NCBI GenBank assembly: GCA_003140835.1
Contig: PLLA01000121.1
Location: forward strand, 58,984 to 122,983
DNA length: 64,000 bases
Direction of reading: 5' to 3'
Origin: Candidatus Tumulicola scandinaviensis
GTDB taxonomy: Bacteria > Vulcanimicrobiota > Vulcanimicrobiia > Vulcanimicrobiales > Vulcanimicrobiaceae
In this document: one piece after another, positions 8,041 to 16,328 of the stretch
Layout: the number at the start of each line of letters is the position of its first letter
Numbering within the stretch: the stretch's first letter is position 1
Made by a program: the position numbers and the translations under genes
The notes under the pieces: generated by a model
The model's input: only the letters and a program-made list of their open reading frames with translations
The model's database searches: none
What the model was told of the DNA's origin: nothing

Positions 8041-8990
8041 GTTCGATTGGCGACGCGCTCGACGCCGTGATGAATCGAACCGCGCGCCGATCGCAGCGGC
8101 GCACCCTCGCGGCCGTGACGGCTGGCGACGATCTCGGCGAGGATTGAAAGCGCCGTTTCGGCGACGGTGCTGCCGCCGATGTCGAGCCCGGCGGGACCGT
8201 GAATGCGCGCCAGTGCGCCGTCGTCGAAGCCGCTCTCCCGCAGCGACGCGCGGCGCGCTTGCTGTAAGCGGCGGCTTCCCAACAACCCGATGTATGGGGC
8301 GGCCGAGTTCAGGGCGCAGCGCAGCGCCGGGAGATCGAACTTTGGATCGTGCGAGAGCATGACGATCGGCGTCCTCGCCGAGAGCATCCGCGGCAGAACG
8401 TCGTCCGGCCAGTCGCGCACGAGCCGGTGCGCGTGCGGCACGCGCTCCGGCGTTGCAAACGCCGGCCGCGGATCCACCACGACGACGTTGAAATCGAGCC
8501 TCTGTCCCGTCGACGCGAGTTCGGCAGCCAGCGTCGTGGCGCCGACGAGAATCAGCGTGTCCTTCGGTTGAAACGCGTGCTCGAAGGTGACGTTCGTGCC
8601 GTCCGATTCTCGATACGCGATCGTCAAGACGGTTTCGACTTCGCCGGCGGCAATCGCACGCGCGGCCTCGCGAAACGCCGGCAGAGGACGCCAGACGACG
8701 ACCTGCATGACCGCGCCACACGGGCTTCCGCCCATCAACTCGTCGTCGCTGGTGAGATTGATGTCGAGTCGCCGGGTCGTACCGTCAACGGCCGTCTGAA
8801 TGCACGCCTCGAGGATCTCGGTCTCGTAGCACCCCGCGCCGATGTTGCCGGAAACGCGACCGCTCACGTCGACCGCAATCGTCGTTCCGACCGGGGCCGT
8901 CGCGGCTTCGCGCAGCGCGATCAGCGTTGCCAACGCGAACGCGCGTCCTTCGTCGAGCCAATCGGCGGCGACCCCAAAGACGTCACGCAT
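8037..8990 (-). CDS. coxF: XdhC/CoxI-family molybdenum hydroxylase maturation factor
   Basis: The 317-residue product has the N-terminal XdhC_CoxI domain ('SGNIGAGCYETEILEACI') and a C-terminal Rossmann-like XdhC domain ('DTLILVGATTLAAELAS', 'VVVVDPRPAFATPERV', 'YIGLLGSRR', 'IHGPAGLDIGG', 'ILAEIVA'). Members bind Mo-molybdopterin, help its sulfuration and protect it until insertion into the apoenzyme. Position after coxE fits coxF of the Oligotropha carboxidovorans cluster, though the family does not separate CoxF from CoxI by sequence inspection alone. It overlaps coxE by 8 bases. It differs from the XdhC-YHS fusion at 11081-12073, so the operon has two XdhC-type proteins. Confidence 0.87.
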   Translation of the reverse strand: MRDVFGVAADWLDEGRAFALATLIALREAATAPVGTTIAVDVSGRVSGNIGAGCYETEILEACIQTAVDGTTRRLDINLTSDDELMGGSPCGAVMQVVVWRPLPAFREAARAIAAGEVETVLTIAYRESDGTNVTFEHAFQPKDTLILVGATTLAAELASTGQRLDFNVVVVDPRPAFATPERVPHAHRLVRDWPDDVLPRMLSARTPIVMLSHDPKFDLPALRCALNSAAPYIGLLGSRRLQQARRASLRESGFDDGALARIHGPAGLDIGGSTVAETALSILAEIVASRHGREGAPLRSARGSIHHGVERVANRT

Positions 8991-10143
8991 CGGCGATCGC
9001 CGATAGGTCGTCGAGCGGTGCCAGCGCGGTTACGTACGGAAGGGCGGCGAGCATGCCGCCGGCGGTCGGCGCATAGCCCGGTTCGCCGGCGTGCGGATTC
9101 AACCACGTTATCGACGCGCAGCGGCGCGCGATCTCGTGCATCGCGCGTTTGAGCTGGGCGACGTCGCCGACGTCGAGCCCGTCGCTGATGACGATCACGA
9201 CCGTTCGATCGCTCAGCCGCGCGGCATAGCGGCGCACGAACTCGCTCAAGCTCGCGCCGATGCGCGTTCCCCCGCCCCACGCTTCGCCCAAATCCGCGAG
9301 CCGGTACGGCCCCGTTCGGCCGGCGGCGCGCAGCTCGCGCGTAACGTCCCGCAGCTGGGTGCTGAACACGAACGCACTTGCGCGGCGCGTGCGCCGGCAG
9401 AGGGCGTGCGCGAACTGCAACGCCCGCCCGGCATGTTCACTCATCGAACGGCTGCCGTCGAGCAGCAGCACGAAGCGCGGGTTGCGCCGCGGATGACCGA
9501 GCATGCGCGTCGCGACCACGTCGCCGCCGGTTCGCAAGCTCGCCCGCAGCGTGCGCCGCAAATCGAAACGGGTCCCGCGTGGCTGCGGCTTCCAGCGCAG
9601 GGAGCGCCCGAGCCGAACGCGTCTAATCAGCCGGTTCGCCTCGGCCAGCGCGGCGTCAAGCCCGTCGGTCGCAATCGACGGCGGCTCCGGCGAAACGCTT
9701 GCGTCCGGACTGTAGCGCGCCCGCATGCCCTGCCAGCTTTCGGCCAAACTCTCGCCTTCGGGATGCGCGCTGGTGCGCAGCGAACCGCCGTCGAGGTCGT
9801 CTTGCGGCGGCCGTTGTTGAGGACGCTGCGCGTCGGTACGGTCGCGCTCTTGGCGCCGGTTGGACGCCGGACGCGTTCGCCGCTGCGCTTGAGCCAGCTG
9901 CGGCGCGCCCAACGATTCGCTGGAAAAAAAAGCGTTGAAGGCTTGTTCGAAGAGGGCGATGTCTTCCGGCCGGCTGCAGCAGACGGAACGTAATGCGGCG
10001 GCCACCCGAGTGCGTTCGCGGACTCCAACGGTTTCGAGCGCGCGCAGCGCTTCGCGCGTCTCGCGCGGGCCGGTGATGAAGCCGTGCTCGTTTCGCAGGC
10101 GCGAACAGAATTCGACGACGTTCGACGCCAGGTCGTCGCGCAT
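8983..10143 (-). CDS. coxE: CoxE: VWA-domain CO dehydrogenase maturation protein
   Basis: The 386-residue product ends in a von Willebrand A domain with the metal-ion-dependent adhesion site DGSRS (Asp229, Ser231, Ser233). The N-terminal third is helical, and residues about 85-135 are a Gln/Arg/Asp-rich disordered linker. CoxE works with the MoxR-type ATPase CoxD in the cytoplasm; the pair is thought to open or remodel apo-CO dehydrogenase so that the copper-sulfur part of the [CuSMoO2] site can be built. The start is 2 bases after the coxD stop. The call rests on the MIDAS motif plus operon position. Confidence 0.9.
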   Translation of the reverse strand: MRDDLASNVVEFCSRLRNEHGFITGPRETREALRALETVGVRERTRVAAALRSVCCSRPEDIALFEQAFNAFFSSESLGAPQLAQAQRRTRPASNRRQERDRTDAQRPQQRPPQDDLDGGSLRTSAHPEGESLAESWQGMRARYSPDASVSPEPPSIATDGLDAALAEANRLIRRVRLGRSLRWKPQPRGTRFDLRRTLRASLRTGGDVVATRMLGHPRRNPRFVLLLDGSRSMSEHAGRALQFAHALCRRTRRASAFVFSTQLRDVTRELRAAGRTGPYRLADLGEAWGGGTRIGASLSEFVRRYAARLSDRTVVIVISDGLDVGDVAQLKRAMHEIARRCASITWLNPHAGEPGYAPTAGGMLAALPYVTALAPLDDLSAIADA

Positions 10144-10145
10144 TC

Positions 10146-11084
10146 CTACGTCACGCGCACCGTGCCGAGGCCGTAGTCGGCCTCCGGCGCCGATGAAGCG
10201 GCGCGCGCGTGCGGGTCGTGCGTCAGCAAGGGTTCGTATTTAGGCCGCAGCGAGCGCAGCAGCTCCCAATCTTCTTGAACTTTGAGGATGCAGCCGGCCG
10301 TCCGTTCGAGGGTACGTTCGTCGAGCGCTTCGCGATGCAGGCGCACCAGCGCGAGCGCCCAGTCTAAGCTTTCGGCCGTTCCTGGAACGCGTTGGAACGG
10401 CTGCGCGCGCAAAAATTCCATGAACCGCGCAATCTGCTGTGCGAGCCGGTCGTTGATACCGGGCAAACGCGCGTGCAAAATCGCGACCTCGCGTTCGAAC
10501 GAGGGATAATCGATCCACAGATACAGGCATCGGCGGCGCAGGGCGTCGGACAAATCGCGCGTGCGGTTCGAGGTGACGATGACGGCCGGCCGCGTTTTCG
10601 CGCGCATCGTCCCGATCTCGGGGATCGTCACCTGGAACTCACCGAGGAGTTCGAGCAGGAATGCTTCGAACGCCTCGTCGGCACGGTCGATCTCGTCGAT
10701 CAACAACACCGGCGCGCTCTCTTGCAAGATCGCCTCGAGCAGCGGACGCGCCAGTAAAAACGGCGCGCTGAAGATTTGCGCCTCGCGATCCTCGAGCGAA
10801 ACGTTTTGGTTCTCGGTGAGCCGGATGTGCAGGAGTTGCTTGGGATAGTTCCACTCGTACAGCGCGCTGGCGGTGTCGAGCCCTTCGTAGCACTGCAAGC
10901 GGATGAGTTTGGTCTCCAGCACGCCCGCCAGCACTTTCGCGCTCTCCGTTTTCCCGACGCCTGCCGGACCTTCGATCAGCAGCGGCTTCTCCAACGCCAG
11001 CATCAACTCGACGGACGTCGCAAAATCTTCATCGGCGACGTAGCCGTTGCCGGAAAAGCGCTCGCGGATCTGCGCGGCGTTCAT
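10146..11084 (-). CDS. coxD: CoxD: MoxR-type AAA+ ATPase for CODH maturation
   Basis: The start ATG 11084 overlaps the upstream stop (ATGA). Walker A is GPAGVGKT at residues 39-46, Walker B is VLLIDEIDRAD, and the sensor region is 'AVIVTSNRTRDLSDALRRR'. The length (312 residues) is normal for MoxR ATPases. Known CoxD is an ATP-dependent chaperone required for assembling the bimetallic CuSMo cluster of CO dehydrogenase. It sits directly upstream of coxE, the usual MoxR-VWA pairing. The block 'GYVADEDFATSVELMLALEKPLL' immediately before Walker A is the typical CoxD N-terminus. Confidence 0.93.
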   Translation of the reverse strand: MNAAQIRERFSGNGYVADEDFATSVELMLALEKPLLIEGPAGVGKTESAKVLAGVLETKLIRLQCYEGLDTASALYEWNYPKQLLHIRLTENQNVSLEDREAQIFSAPFLLARPLLEAILQESAPVLLIDEIDRADEAFEAFLLELLGEFQVTIPEIGTMRAKTRPAVIVTSNRTRDLSDALRRRCLYLWIDYPSFEREVAILHARLPGINDRLAQQIARFMEFLRAQPFQRVPGTAESLDWALALVRLHREALDERTLERTAGCILKVQEDWELLRSLRPKYEPLLTHDPHARAASSAPEADYGLGTVRVT

Positions 11085-12073
11085 GCGTGCACCGGCTGCC
11101 GGTAGCGGTCGGGATCGGCCGCGTACGTGGCCCGGCACCCGGCGGAGCAAAAATATGTCAGCCGGCCTTCGGTCGTCATTACGTGCGATGCGAAACGCCG
11201 ATCGACGTCCATCCCGCAAACCGGATCCATCGTCACTTCGGCGAGCTCTTCGGCTCTTGCCGGCCGCGTTTCAGTCGCAGCCACGGTCGCGACGATTTCT
11301 GCAAGTATTGAGACGGCAACGTCGCCGGGCCGGCGCGCGCCGATGTCGAGCCCGGCAGGATTGCGGACGCGTGCCAAGCGTTCGCGCCCGACGCCTCGTT
11401 GCGCGAGAACGTCCAACACGCCGGCAGCGCGTCTGCGGCTCGCCAATAAGCCGACGTAAGCCGGCAACTCACCTTCGAGCAGCGGTTCGAGTGCCGCTTC
11501 GTCGTAATGTCCCTGCGACGCCACGACGGCCACCAGCGCGCACCGCTCGCCGGCATCCAATTCCGCGAGAAACTCGGGGAACGCTTCAAGCGCAATCGCG
11601 TTCTCGACGGTCACCTCGTTCGCGGCGACGACGTGGACAATACGATAGCCGTCGAGCAGCCCTCCCAAACGCGCGAGCGCATCGGCTACCGGCGTAAATC
11701 CAACGATCAGCAGCGTGCGCGCCGGCAGATACGGCTCCACGAGGACGTCGACCGCGCCTTCAGACGTGCAGCTCATCGGCACGACGACCGTGCCGCGGTC
11801 GGAACTCTCGTCGGCGTCGGGAGGCGCACCGGGACGGATCTGCACCAGGCGCGGGTCGCCGGTTCGCATGGCCGAAACCGCTTGCCGCCGGACGATGTCG
11901 CGCGAACACGAGCCGCCGATGAAGCCCTGCATCCGCCCGTCGCCCAACACGATTGCACGATCGCCGACGTGCGAGCTCACCGGCGCTCGTCGCGCGACGA
12001 CGGTCGCGACGGCGAACGTTTCGCGCGCGCGTTCCAACTCGGCGACGCGCTCGAAAAACTCGGCGCCGTTCAT
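11081..12073 (-). CDS. XdhC-family maturation factor fused to a YHS metal-binding domain
   Basis: Residues 1 to about 265 are an XdhC_CoxI protein: 'MQGFIGGSCSRDIVRRQA' in the first domain, then 'RTLLIVGFTPVADALARLGG', 'YVGLLASRR', 'VRNPAGLDIGARRP' and 'ILAEIVATV' in the Rossmann part. Residues about 281-326 are a YHS domain: 'DPVCGMDVD' and 'TYFCSAGCRATYAADPDRY', with three cysteines that can hold a metal. XdhC proteins mature the Mo cofactor; YHS domains occur in copper and heavy-metal proteins. The gene lies between coxG and coxD, so a role in delivering or sensing copper for the CuSMo site is an attractive inference. Stop overlaps coxD start. Confidence 0.85.
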   Translation of the reverse strand: MNGAEFFERVAELERARETFAVATVVARRAPVSSHVGDRAIVLGDGRMQGFIGGSCSRDIVRRQAVSAMRTGDPRLVQIRPGAPPDADESSDRGTVVVPMSCTSEGAVDVLVEPYLPARTLLIVGFTPVADALARLGGLLDGYRIVHVVAANEVTVENAIALEAFPEFLAELDAGERCALVAVVASQGHYDEAALEPLLEGELPAYVGLLASRRRAAGVLDVLAQRGVGRERLARVRNPAGLDIGARRPGDVAVSILAEIVATVAATETRPARAEELAEVTMDPVCGMDVDRRFASHVMTTEGRLTYFCSAGCRATYAADPDRYRQPVHA

Positions 12074-12078
12074 GGATG

Positions 12079-12534
12079 CTAGGCGCTGCCGCCGCTCAGG
12101 CGCTTCTTCACGTTTTCGAACGTCATCTCGATCACCCGGCGCGCTTGGGTGTCGAGCACGCGACCACCCACGGTCGCCACCGGCCCGCGCATCGACGCGG
12201 TCCCTTTCCAGTTCAAAACCGTCGTCGTGTCGTCTTGCGCCACCAAATCCGCTCCGGCAACCAGATCGATCACGCTGCCCAAGCCGCCGCCGTTGATCTT
12301 CATGTCCATGTGGCTGCCGCCGGCGTCCGGCTCGAGCACGATCTTGAACGTAAACTTTCCGCGTACCGGACCAACCGCCACGCCGACGGTCGCGTCAAAC
12401 GCATGCGCGTCGCTAATTTTTGTCTCGCGCACCTCGGGAAGGCACGACGCGATCTTGGCGGGGTCGTTGATGAACTCCCAAACCGTCGCTTTGCTGGCCG
12501 GGATCGTTTCCTGGCCGTTCCACTCGAGGTTCAC
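12079..12534 (-). CDS. coxG: CoxG: SRPBCC-fold CO dehydrogenase accessory protein
   Basis: The 151-residue product begins with GTG placed directly after the coxL stop (TGAGTG), so translation is coupled. The sequence matches CoxG: 'ATVWEFINDPAKIASCLPEV', 'GVAVGPVRGKFTFKI' and 'GRVLDTQARRVIEMTFENVK'. The SRPBCC/START fold forms a hydrophobic pocket. CoxG proteins are needed to bring CO dehydrogenase to the cytoplasmic membrane and have been proposed to carry or extract quinone for it. There is no C-terminal membrane helix here, unlike longer homologues, so this is a minimal CoxG that would need another anchor. Confidence 0.93.
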   Translation of the reverse strand: MNLEWNGQETIPASKATVWEFINDPAKIASCLPEVRETKISDAHAFDATVGVAVGPVRGKFTFKIVLEPDAGGSHMDMKINGGGLGSVIDLVAGADLVAQDDTTTVLNWKGTASMRGPVATVGGRVLDTQARRVIEMTFENVKKRLSGGSA

Positions 12535-14898
12535 TCAGGAAACCTTCGCTTCCGCATCGCGAATGGCGCGCCAGACTTTTTCACGCGTCAACGGCATGTC
12601 GATGTGGGTGATGCCCAACGGCGCCAACGCATCCATTACCGCGTTGACGAACGCCTGCGGCGACCCGACATTGGGGCTTTCGCCGACGCCTTTGGCACCG
12701 ATCGGGTGGTGCGGACTCGGGGTGACCGTGTTCGCCGTTTCCCAGTGCGGCGTCTCGAGGGCGGTTGGCACCAAATACTCCGTAAAGTTGGTATTGAGAT
12801 TGTTGCCGCTTTCGTCGAACGCGATCTCCTGCATGAAGGCCATCGCGAAACCCTCGGTCAGACCGCCGTGGATCTGCCCTTCGACAATCATCGGGTTGAT
12901 AACGACGCCGCAGTCGTCGACGGCCAAGAAGCGACGCACGATCACCGCTCCGGTCTCGCGATCGACGTCGACCACCGCAATGTAGGACCCGTTCGGAAAC
13001 GTAAGATTTGGCGGATCGTAGTAGTAGGTCGCCTCGAGACCGGGCTCGCTATCCGGCGGCGGATTCGTATAGGCGGCGAACGCGACTTCCTTCATCGTAA
13101 CGCTCTTGCCGGGCACGCCTTTGAGGTTGAACTTATAGTCCTTCCACTCGACGTCGTTCTCCGAAGCTTCCAAGAGATGCGCCGCGATCTTTTTGCCTTT
13201 CTCGCGAATGCGCCGCGCTGCCAGCGCGAGCGCGCCGCCGGCCACCGGCGTACTGCGGCTTGCGTAGGTTCCCAAGCCGTAGGGTGCGGTGTCGGTGTCA
13301 CCCTCTTCCACCAACAGCTCTTGTGGGTCTAGCCCCAGTTCTTCGGCGACGATCTGCGCCCACGTCGTTTCGTGACCCTGGCCTTGATGGCGCGTTCCCG
13401 CGCGGACGATGCCGGATCCCGTCGGGTGAATGCGGATCTCGGCACTATCGAACATTTTGATGCCCAGGATGTCGAAGTGCTTGCCGGGTCCTGCCCCGAC
13501 GATTTCGGTGAACGTCGACACGCCGATGCCCATGAGTTCGCCGCTTTTGCGTTTCTCGGCTTGCTCTTTGCGCAATTCGTCGTAACCGATAATGTCGAGC
13601 GCCTTTTGCGTGGTGGCTTCGTAATCGCCGCTGTCGTAGACGAATCCAAGCGGCGACGGATACGGAAACTGTTCCTTCTTGATAAAGTTGCGGCGGCGCA
13701 GTTCGACGGGATCCATGTCGAGCTTTCGCGCCAAAATGTCCATGCCGCGCTCGATCGCAAACGAAGCTTCGGTCACCCGGAACGAACATCGGTAGGCGAT
13801 GCCGCCCGGCGCTTTGTTAGTGAAGTAGGCGTCGACTTCGGCAAAAGCCGTGGGAAAGTCGTACGATCCGGTCACGATGCCGAACATACCGGCAGGGTAC
13901 TTGCGCGGATCGGCGGCCGCGTCGAACGCGCCGTGGTCGGCCACGGTCGACACTTTGAGCGCGGTGACTTTGCCTTCTTTGGTCGCGCCGATCTCGACGT
14001 CCATATGGTAGTCGCGCGCAAAACCCGTCGTCGTGAGATTCTCGGTGCGCGATTCGACCCACTTCACCGGAACGCCGATGATGACCGACGCCACGGTGGC
14101 CACCACGTAGCCAGGATAGACCGGCACCTTGTTGCCGAAACCGCCACCGACGTCGGGCGAGATGACGTGAATTTTATCTTCGGGAATTCCCGTGACCAGC
14201 GAAAACGCGGTACGATGCACGTGCGGTGCCTGCGACGTCATGTAGACCGTCAAACGTCCGGTGGCCTTGTTCATGTCGGCCAGCACTCCGCACGGCTCGA
14301 GCGGAGCCGGGTGGCAACGCGGCGATAGGATGCGTTCCTTGATGCGCACCGCCGAGCCGTCAAGTTCGCCCTCGGCTTTTGCCTTGTCGCCAACTTCCCA
14401 GTGGTAGATGTGATTGGTCTTGCTTTCGCGGTCGTCGCGTAAGATGATTTTGTCTTCGCGCGCCTGGAACGGCGTTACGAGCGGATCGAGCGGCTCGTAC
14501 TCGACTTCCACCAACTCGGCTCCGTCGCTGGCGATCTCGCGCGAGGTGGCCACCACGCCGGCGACTTCCTGATACTGATAAAGAGCCTTGCCGAATGCCA
14601 GCACCATTTGCTTGTCGTAGCCGTGGAAGGTCGGCAACCATTCGAGCTTGGCCGCGTCGAGATCTTCGCCGGTGATCACCGCCTTGACGCCGGGCAGCGC
14701 CAGCGCCTTGCTCTTGTCGATGCTCTTAATGCGAGCATGCGGATACGGACTGTGCACGAGCGCGAGGTACAGCATGTGCGGGAGCACGATGTCGTCGAGA
14801 TAGCGGCCTTTGCCGCGGATGAAGCGCGGATCTTCCTTGCGCTTCATCGACTTCCCGAGCGAATGGCGCGCAGGCAGGTCGTCGGTCGTCGTGGCCAT
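12535..14898 (-). CDS. coxL: CoxL: form I aerobic CO dehydrogenase, Mo/Cu large subunit
   Basis: The ATG 14898 is 2 bases beyond the coxS stop, with GGAAG just upstream. The product has 787 residues against about 809 in Oligotropha carboxidovorans. The active-site loop is AYRCSFR (Cys371 carries the copper sulfur), the diagnostic sequence of form I, CO-oxidising enzymes; form II proteins have AYRGAGR. GGGFGNK at 251-257 binds the cofactor, and the C-terminal 'KGVGESPN' holds the catalytic glutamate. The reaction is CO + H2O to CO2, two protons and two electrons at the [CuSMoO2] site, with electrons passed through CoxS and CoxM to quinone. The whole operon is co-oriented. Confidence 0.97.
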   Translation of the reverse strand: MATTTDDLPARHSLGKSMKRKEDPRFIRGKGRYLDDIVLPHMLYLALVHSPYPHARIKSIDKSKALALPGVKAVITGEDLDAAKLEWLPTFHGYDKQMVLAFGKALYQYQEVAGVVATSREIASDGAELVEVEYEPLDPLVTPFQAREDKIILRDDRESKTNHIYHWEVGDKAKAEGELDGSAVRIKERILSPRCHPAPLEPCGVLADMNKATGRLTVYMTSQAPHVHRTAFSLVTGIPEDKIHVISPDVGGGFGNKVPVYPGYVVATVASVIIGVPVKWVESRTENLTTTGFARDYHMDVEIGATKEGKVTALKVSTVADHGAFDAAADPRKYPAGMFGIVTGSYDFPTAFAEVDAYFTNKAPGGIAYRCSFRVTEASFAIERGMDILARKLDMDPVELRRRNFIKKEQFPYPSPLGFVYDSGDYEATTQKALDIIGYDELRKEQAEKRKSGELMGIGVSTFTEIVGAGPGKHFDILGIKMFDSAEIRIHPTGSGIVRAGTRHQGQGHETTWAQIVAEELGLDPQELLVEEGDTDTAPYGLGTYASRSTPVAGGALALAARRIREKGKKIAAHLLEASENDVEWKDYKFNLKGVPGKSVTMKEVAFAAYTNPPPDSEPGLEATYYYDPPNLTFPNGSYIAVVDVDRETGAVIVRRFLAVDDCGVVINPMIVEGQIHGGLTEGFAMAFMQEIAFDESGNNLNTNFTEYLVPTALETPHWETANTVTPSPHHPIGAKGVGESPNVGSPQAFVNAVMDALAPLGITHIDMPLTREKVWRAIRDAEAKVS

Positions 14899-14900
14899 GC

Positions 14901-15395
14901 TCAACTTCCTACGGCGGCGGCGGCCGGTTCGGCCGCGAGTTCGGTGGAGGCCTGCTGAATGGCTTTCACAATATTCTGATAACCCGTACAGCGGCAAAGA
15001 TTGCCCGCAATCGCTTCGCGGATCTCGGCTTCGTTCGGCGCCGGCTGATGTTTGAGCAGTACGTACGAGGTCATCAACATACCGGGCGTGCAGTAGCCGC
15101 ACTGCAGGCCGTGCTGATCCCAAAATGCCTGCTGCAACGGATGCAGCTTTCCGCCTTGTTCCAACCCTTCAACCGTCGTGATCTCGTGGCCGTCGGCTTG
15201 CACGGCGAACATCGTGCACGACTTCACCGCGCGGTCGCCGTCCATTGCCACGACGCAGCAGCCGCAGCTCGACGAGTCGCAACCGACGTGCGTGCCGGTG
15301 AGGCCGAGGTCTTCGCGCAGAAAATACGCCAACAGCGTCCGCGGCTCGACGTCGCGCTCGTAGCGCTCGCCGTTGACCGTCACCGCGATCTTCAT
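14901..15395 (-). CDS. coxS: CoxS: CO dehydrogenase [2Fe-2S] small subunit
   Basis: The 164-residue product has the two iron-sulfur centres of molybdenum hydroxylases. The N-terminal plant-type cluster uses Cys39, Cys44, Cys47 and Cys60 ('[10 protein letters not shown]'); the C-terminal cluster uses Cys99, Cys102, Cys134 and Cys136 ('CGYCTPGM', 'GNLCRCTGY'). Position 46 is a further cysteine where most homologues have alanine. The subunit relays electrons from the Mo/Cu site of CoxL to FAD in CoxM. The start ATG overlaps the coxM stop (ATGA). Confidence 0.96.
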   Translation of the reverse strand: MKIAVTVNGERYERDVEPRTLLAYFLREDLGLTGTHVGCDSSSCGCCVVAMDGDRAVKSCTMFAVQADGHEITTVEGLEQGGKLHPLQQAFWDQHGLQCGYCTPGMLMTSYVLLKHQPAPNEAEIREAIAGNLCRCTGYQNIVKAIQQASTELAAEPAAAAVGS

Positions 15396-16171
15396 TTCAA
15401 ACCTCCCACGCCTAACCGTTCGAGTGCGCCGGCGATCGCGCGTCCGACCAGCACGCCGGCCATCGCCTTCTTATACTCCACCGAACCGCGGTTGTCGGGC
15501 GAGGGGTCGGCGATCTTTTCGGCTTCGCGCATGGCCGCCCGAATGAGGTCCTTGCTGGGCTTGGCGCCGGCGAGCAGCTTCTCGGCAGCGAAATCGCCGA
15601 CCTTGCGCTCGATTTTCTGATACGATCCCGACGTGCGCGTGCCGGGCGTCGGGAACCGTACCTCGACGGCCATTTCGCCGGTGCCGACCGCGGTCGTGTA
15701 CGAGTCGACGACGAAATCGTCGATGGCAACCGTCCGGGTCGCGCCGCCGGGAGTGCGTATCGAAACCTGCGCGCGAGCGGCCAGCGCGGTCACCGGCCAA
15801 TCGCCGGCCGGATCGTTATGGCAGAGACTCCCCACGACCGTCCCCATTTGCCGAACGACCGGATCGGCCACCAAGGCCGACGTGTCGGCCAGCAACAGGT
15901 AGCGTTGCGCGATCAACGGGGCGGTCTCGAGTGCGAAGTCGCGCGTCCCCGCGCCGACGGCCAGATGTCCGTCGCTTTCGCGGACGTATGCCAGCTCGTC
16001 GATCGCGTTGATGTCCACCAGCACCGACGGGCGCGCCAGCCGGAAACGCATCGCCGGAATCAAGCTTTGTCCACCGGCGAGGATCCGGGCGTCATCGCCG
16101 AAGCGCGCGAGCGCTTGGACGGCGTCGTCGACCGAGTGCGCTCGGTAATAGTCGAACGGGGCCGGAAACAT
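15392..16171 (-). CDS. coxM: CoxM: CO dehydrogenase FAD medium subunit, internally shortened
   Basis: The start ATG 16171 is preceded by AAGGAGGAG, the best ribosome site in the operon. The 259-residue product has the FAD_binding_5 domain: '[19 protein letters not shown]' for the first pyrophosphate loop, and '[16 protein letters not shown]' for the second, where the usual TIGG reads TVVG. The C-terminal domain is short. After '[10 protein letters not shown]' the sequence passes directly to 'AEKLLAG', skipping about 30 residues (the strand-turn region around 'GIALTNVG') present in other CoxM proteins, which are about 288 residues long. The deletion keeps frame. CoxM hands electrons from CoxS to the quinone pool. 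First gene of the cox operon. Confidence 0.93.
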   Translation of the reverse strand: MFPAPFDYYRAHSVDDAVQALARFGDDARILAGGQSLIPAMRFRLARPSVLVDINAIDELAYVRESDGHLAVGAGTRDFALETAPLIAQRYLLLADTSALVADPVVRQMGTVVGSLCHNDPAGDWPVTALAARAQVSIRTPGGATRTVAIDDFVVDSYTTAVGTGEMAVEVRFPTPGTRTSGSYQKIERKVGDFAAEKLLAGAKPSKDLIRAAMREAEKIADPSPDNRGSVEYKKAMAGVLVGRAIAGALERLGVGGLK

Positions 16172-16328
16172 CCGCTCCTCCTTGCCCGCGTACGCGAGTT
16201 GCGGGGGACTCTGAAACTTGGCCTCTGCTTTGGAAAGTCCCGCACGCGCCGGATGGTTCTTCGACTGCGCGCCTTCGGCGCTCTGCTCAGGATGACGATG
16301 GCAGCTCCGCTCAGGATGACACCGGTCG
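16172..16328. promoter_or_regulatory. Divergent intergenic region between coxM and the cyclase gene
   Basis: These 157 bases separate the coxM start (minus strand) from the cyclase-NTPase start (plus strand), so both promoters should lie here. No textbook -35/-10 pair could be fixed by eye. About 63 bases on the cyclase side are a copy of a dispersed repeat (16258-16320). Its last unit provides the only AGGA (16313-16316) upstream of the cyclase ATG, at a rather long 12-base spacing. Confidence 0.5.
16258..16320 (-). repeat. Dispersed GTCATCCTGAGC repeat, copy A
   Basis: Read on the minus strand, the element starts with GTCATCCTGAGCGGAGC, has a second GTCATCCTGAGC about 25 bases on, then a small hairpin (GCGCC-GAA-GGCGC) and ends with GCGCAGTCGAAG. 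The same order is seen in copy B (62571-62632) and, degenerate, in copy C (60601-60654). It lies in the coxM/cyclase promoter gap, ending 8 bases before the cyclase start codon. Confidence 0.8.

Noticed and set aside
11953-13332. A 459-codon open frame on the plus strand
   Set aside because: It is antisense to coxL, coxG and the XdhC-YHS gene, which have conserved catalytic motifs. The antisense product lacks any domain.
12535-14898. CoxL as a form II or xanthine-dehydrogenase-like protein
   Set aside because: The active-site loop is AYRCSFR with the copper-binding cysteine, not the AYRGAGR of form II, and coxG, coxD and coxE are present.
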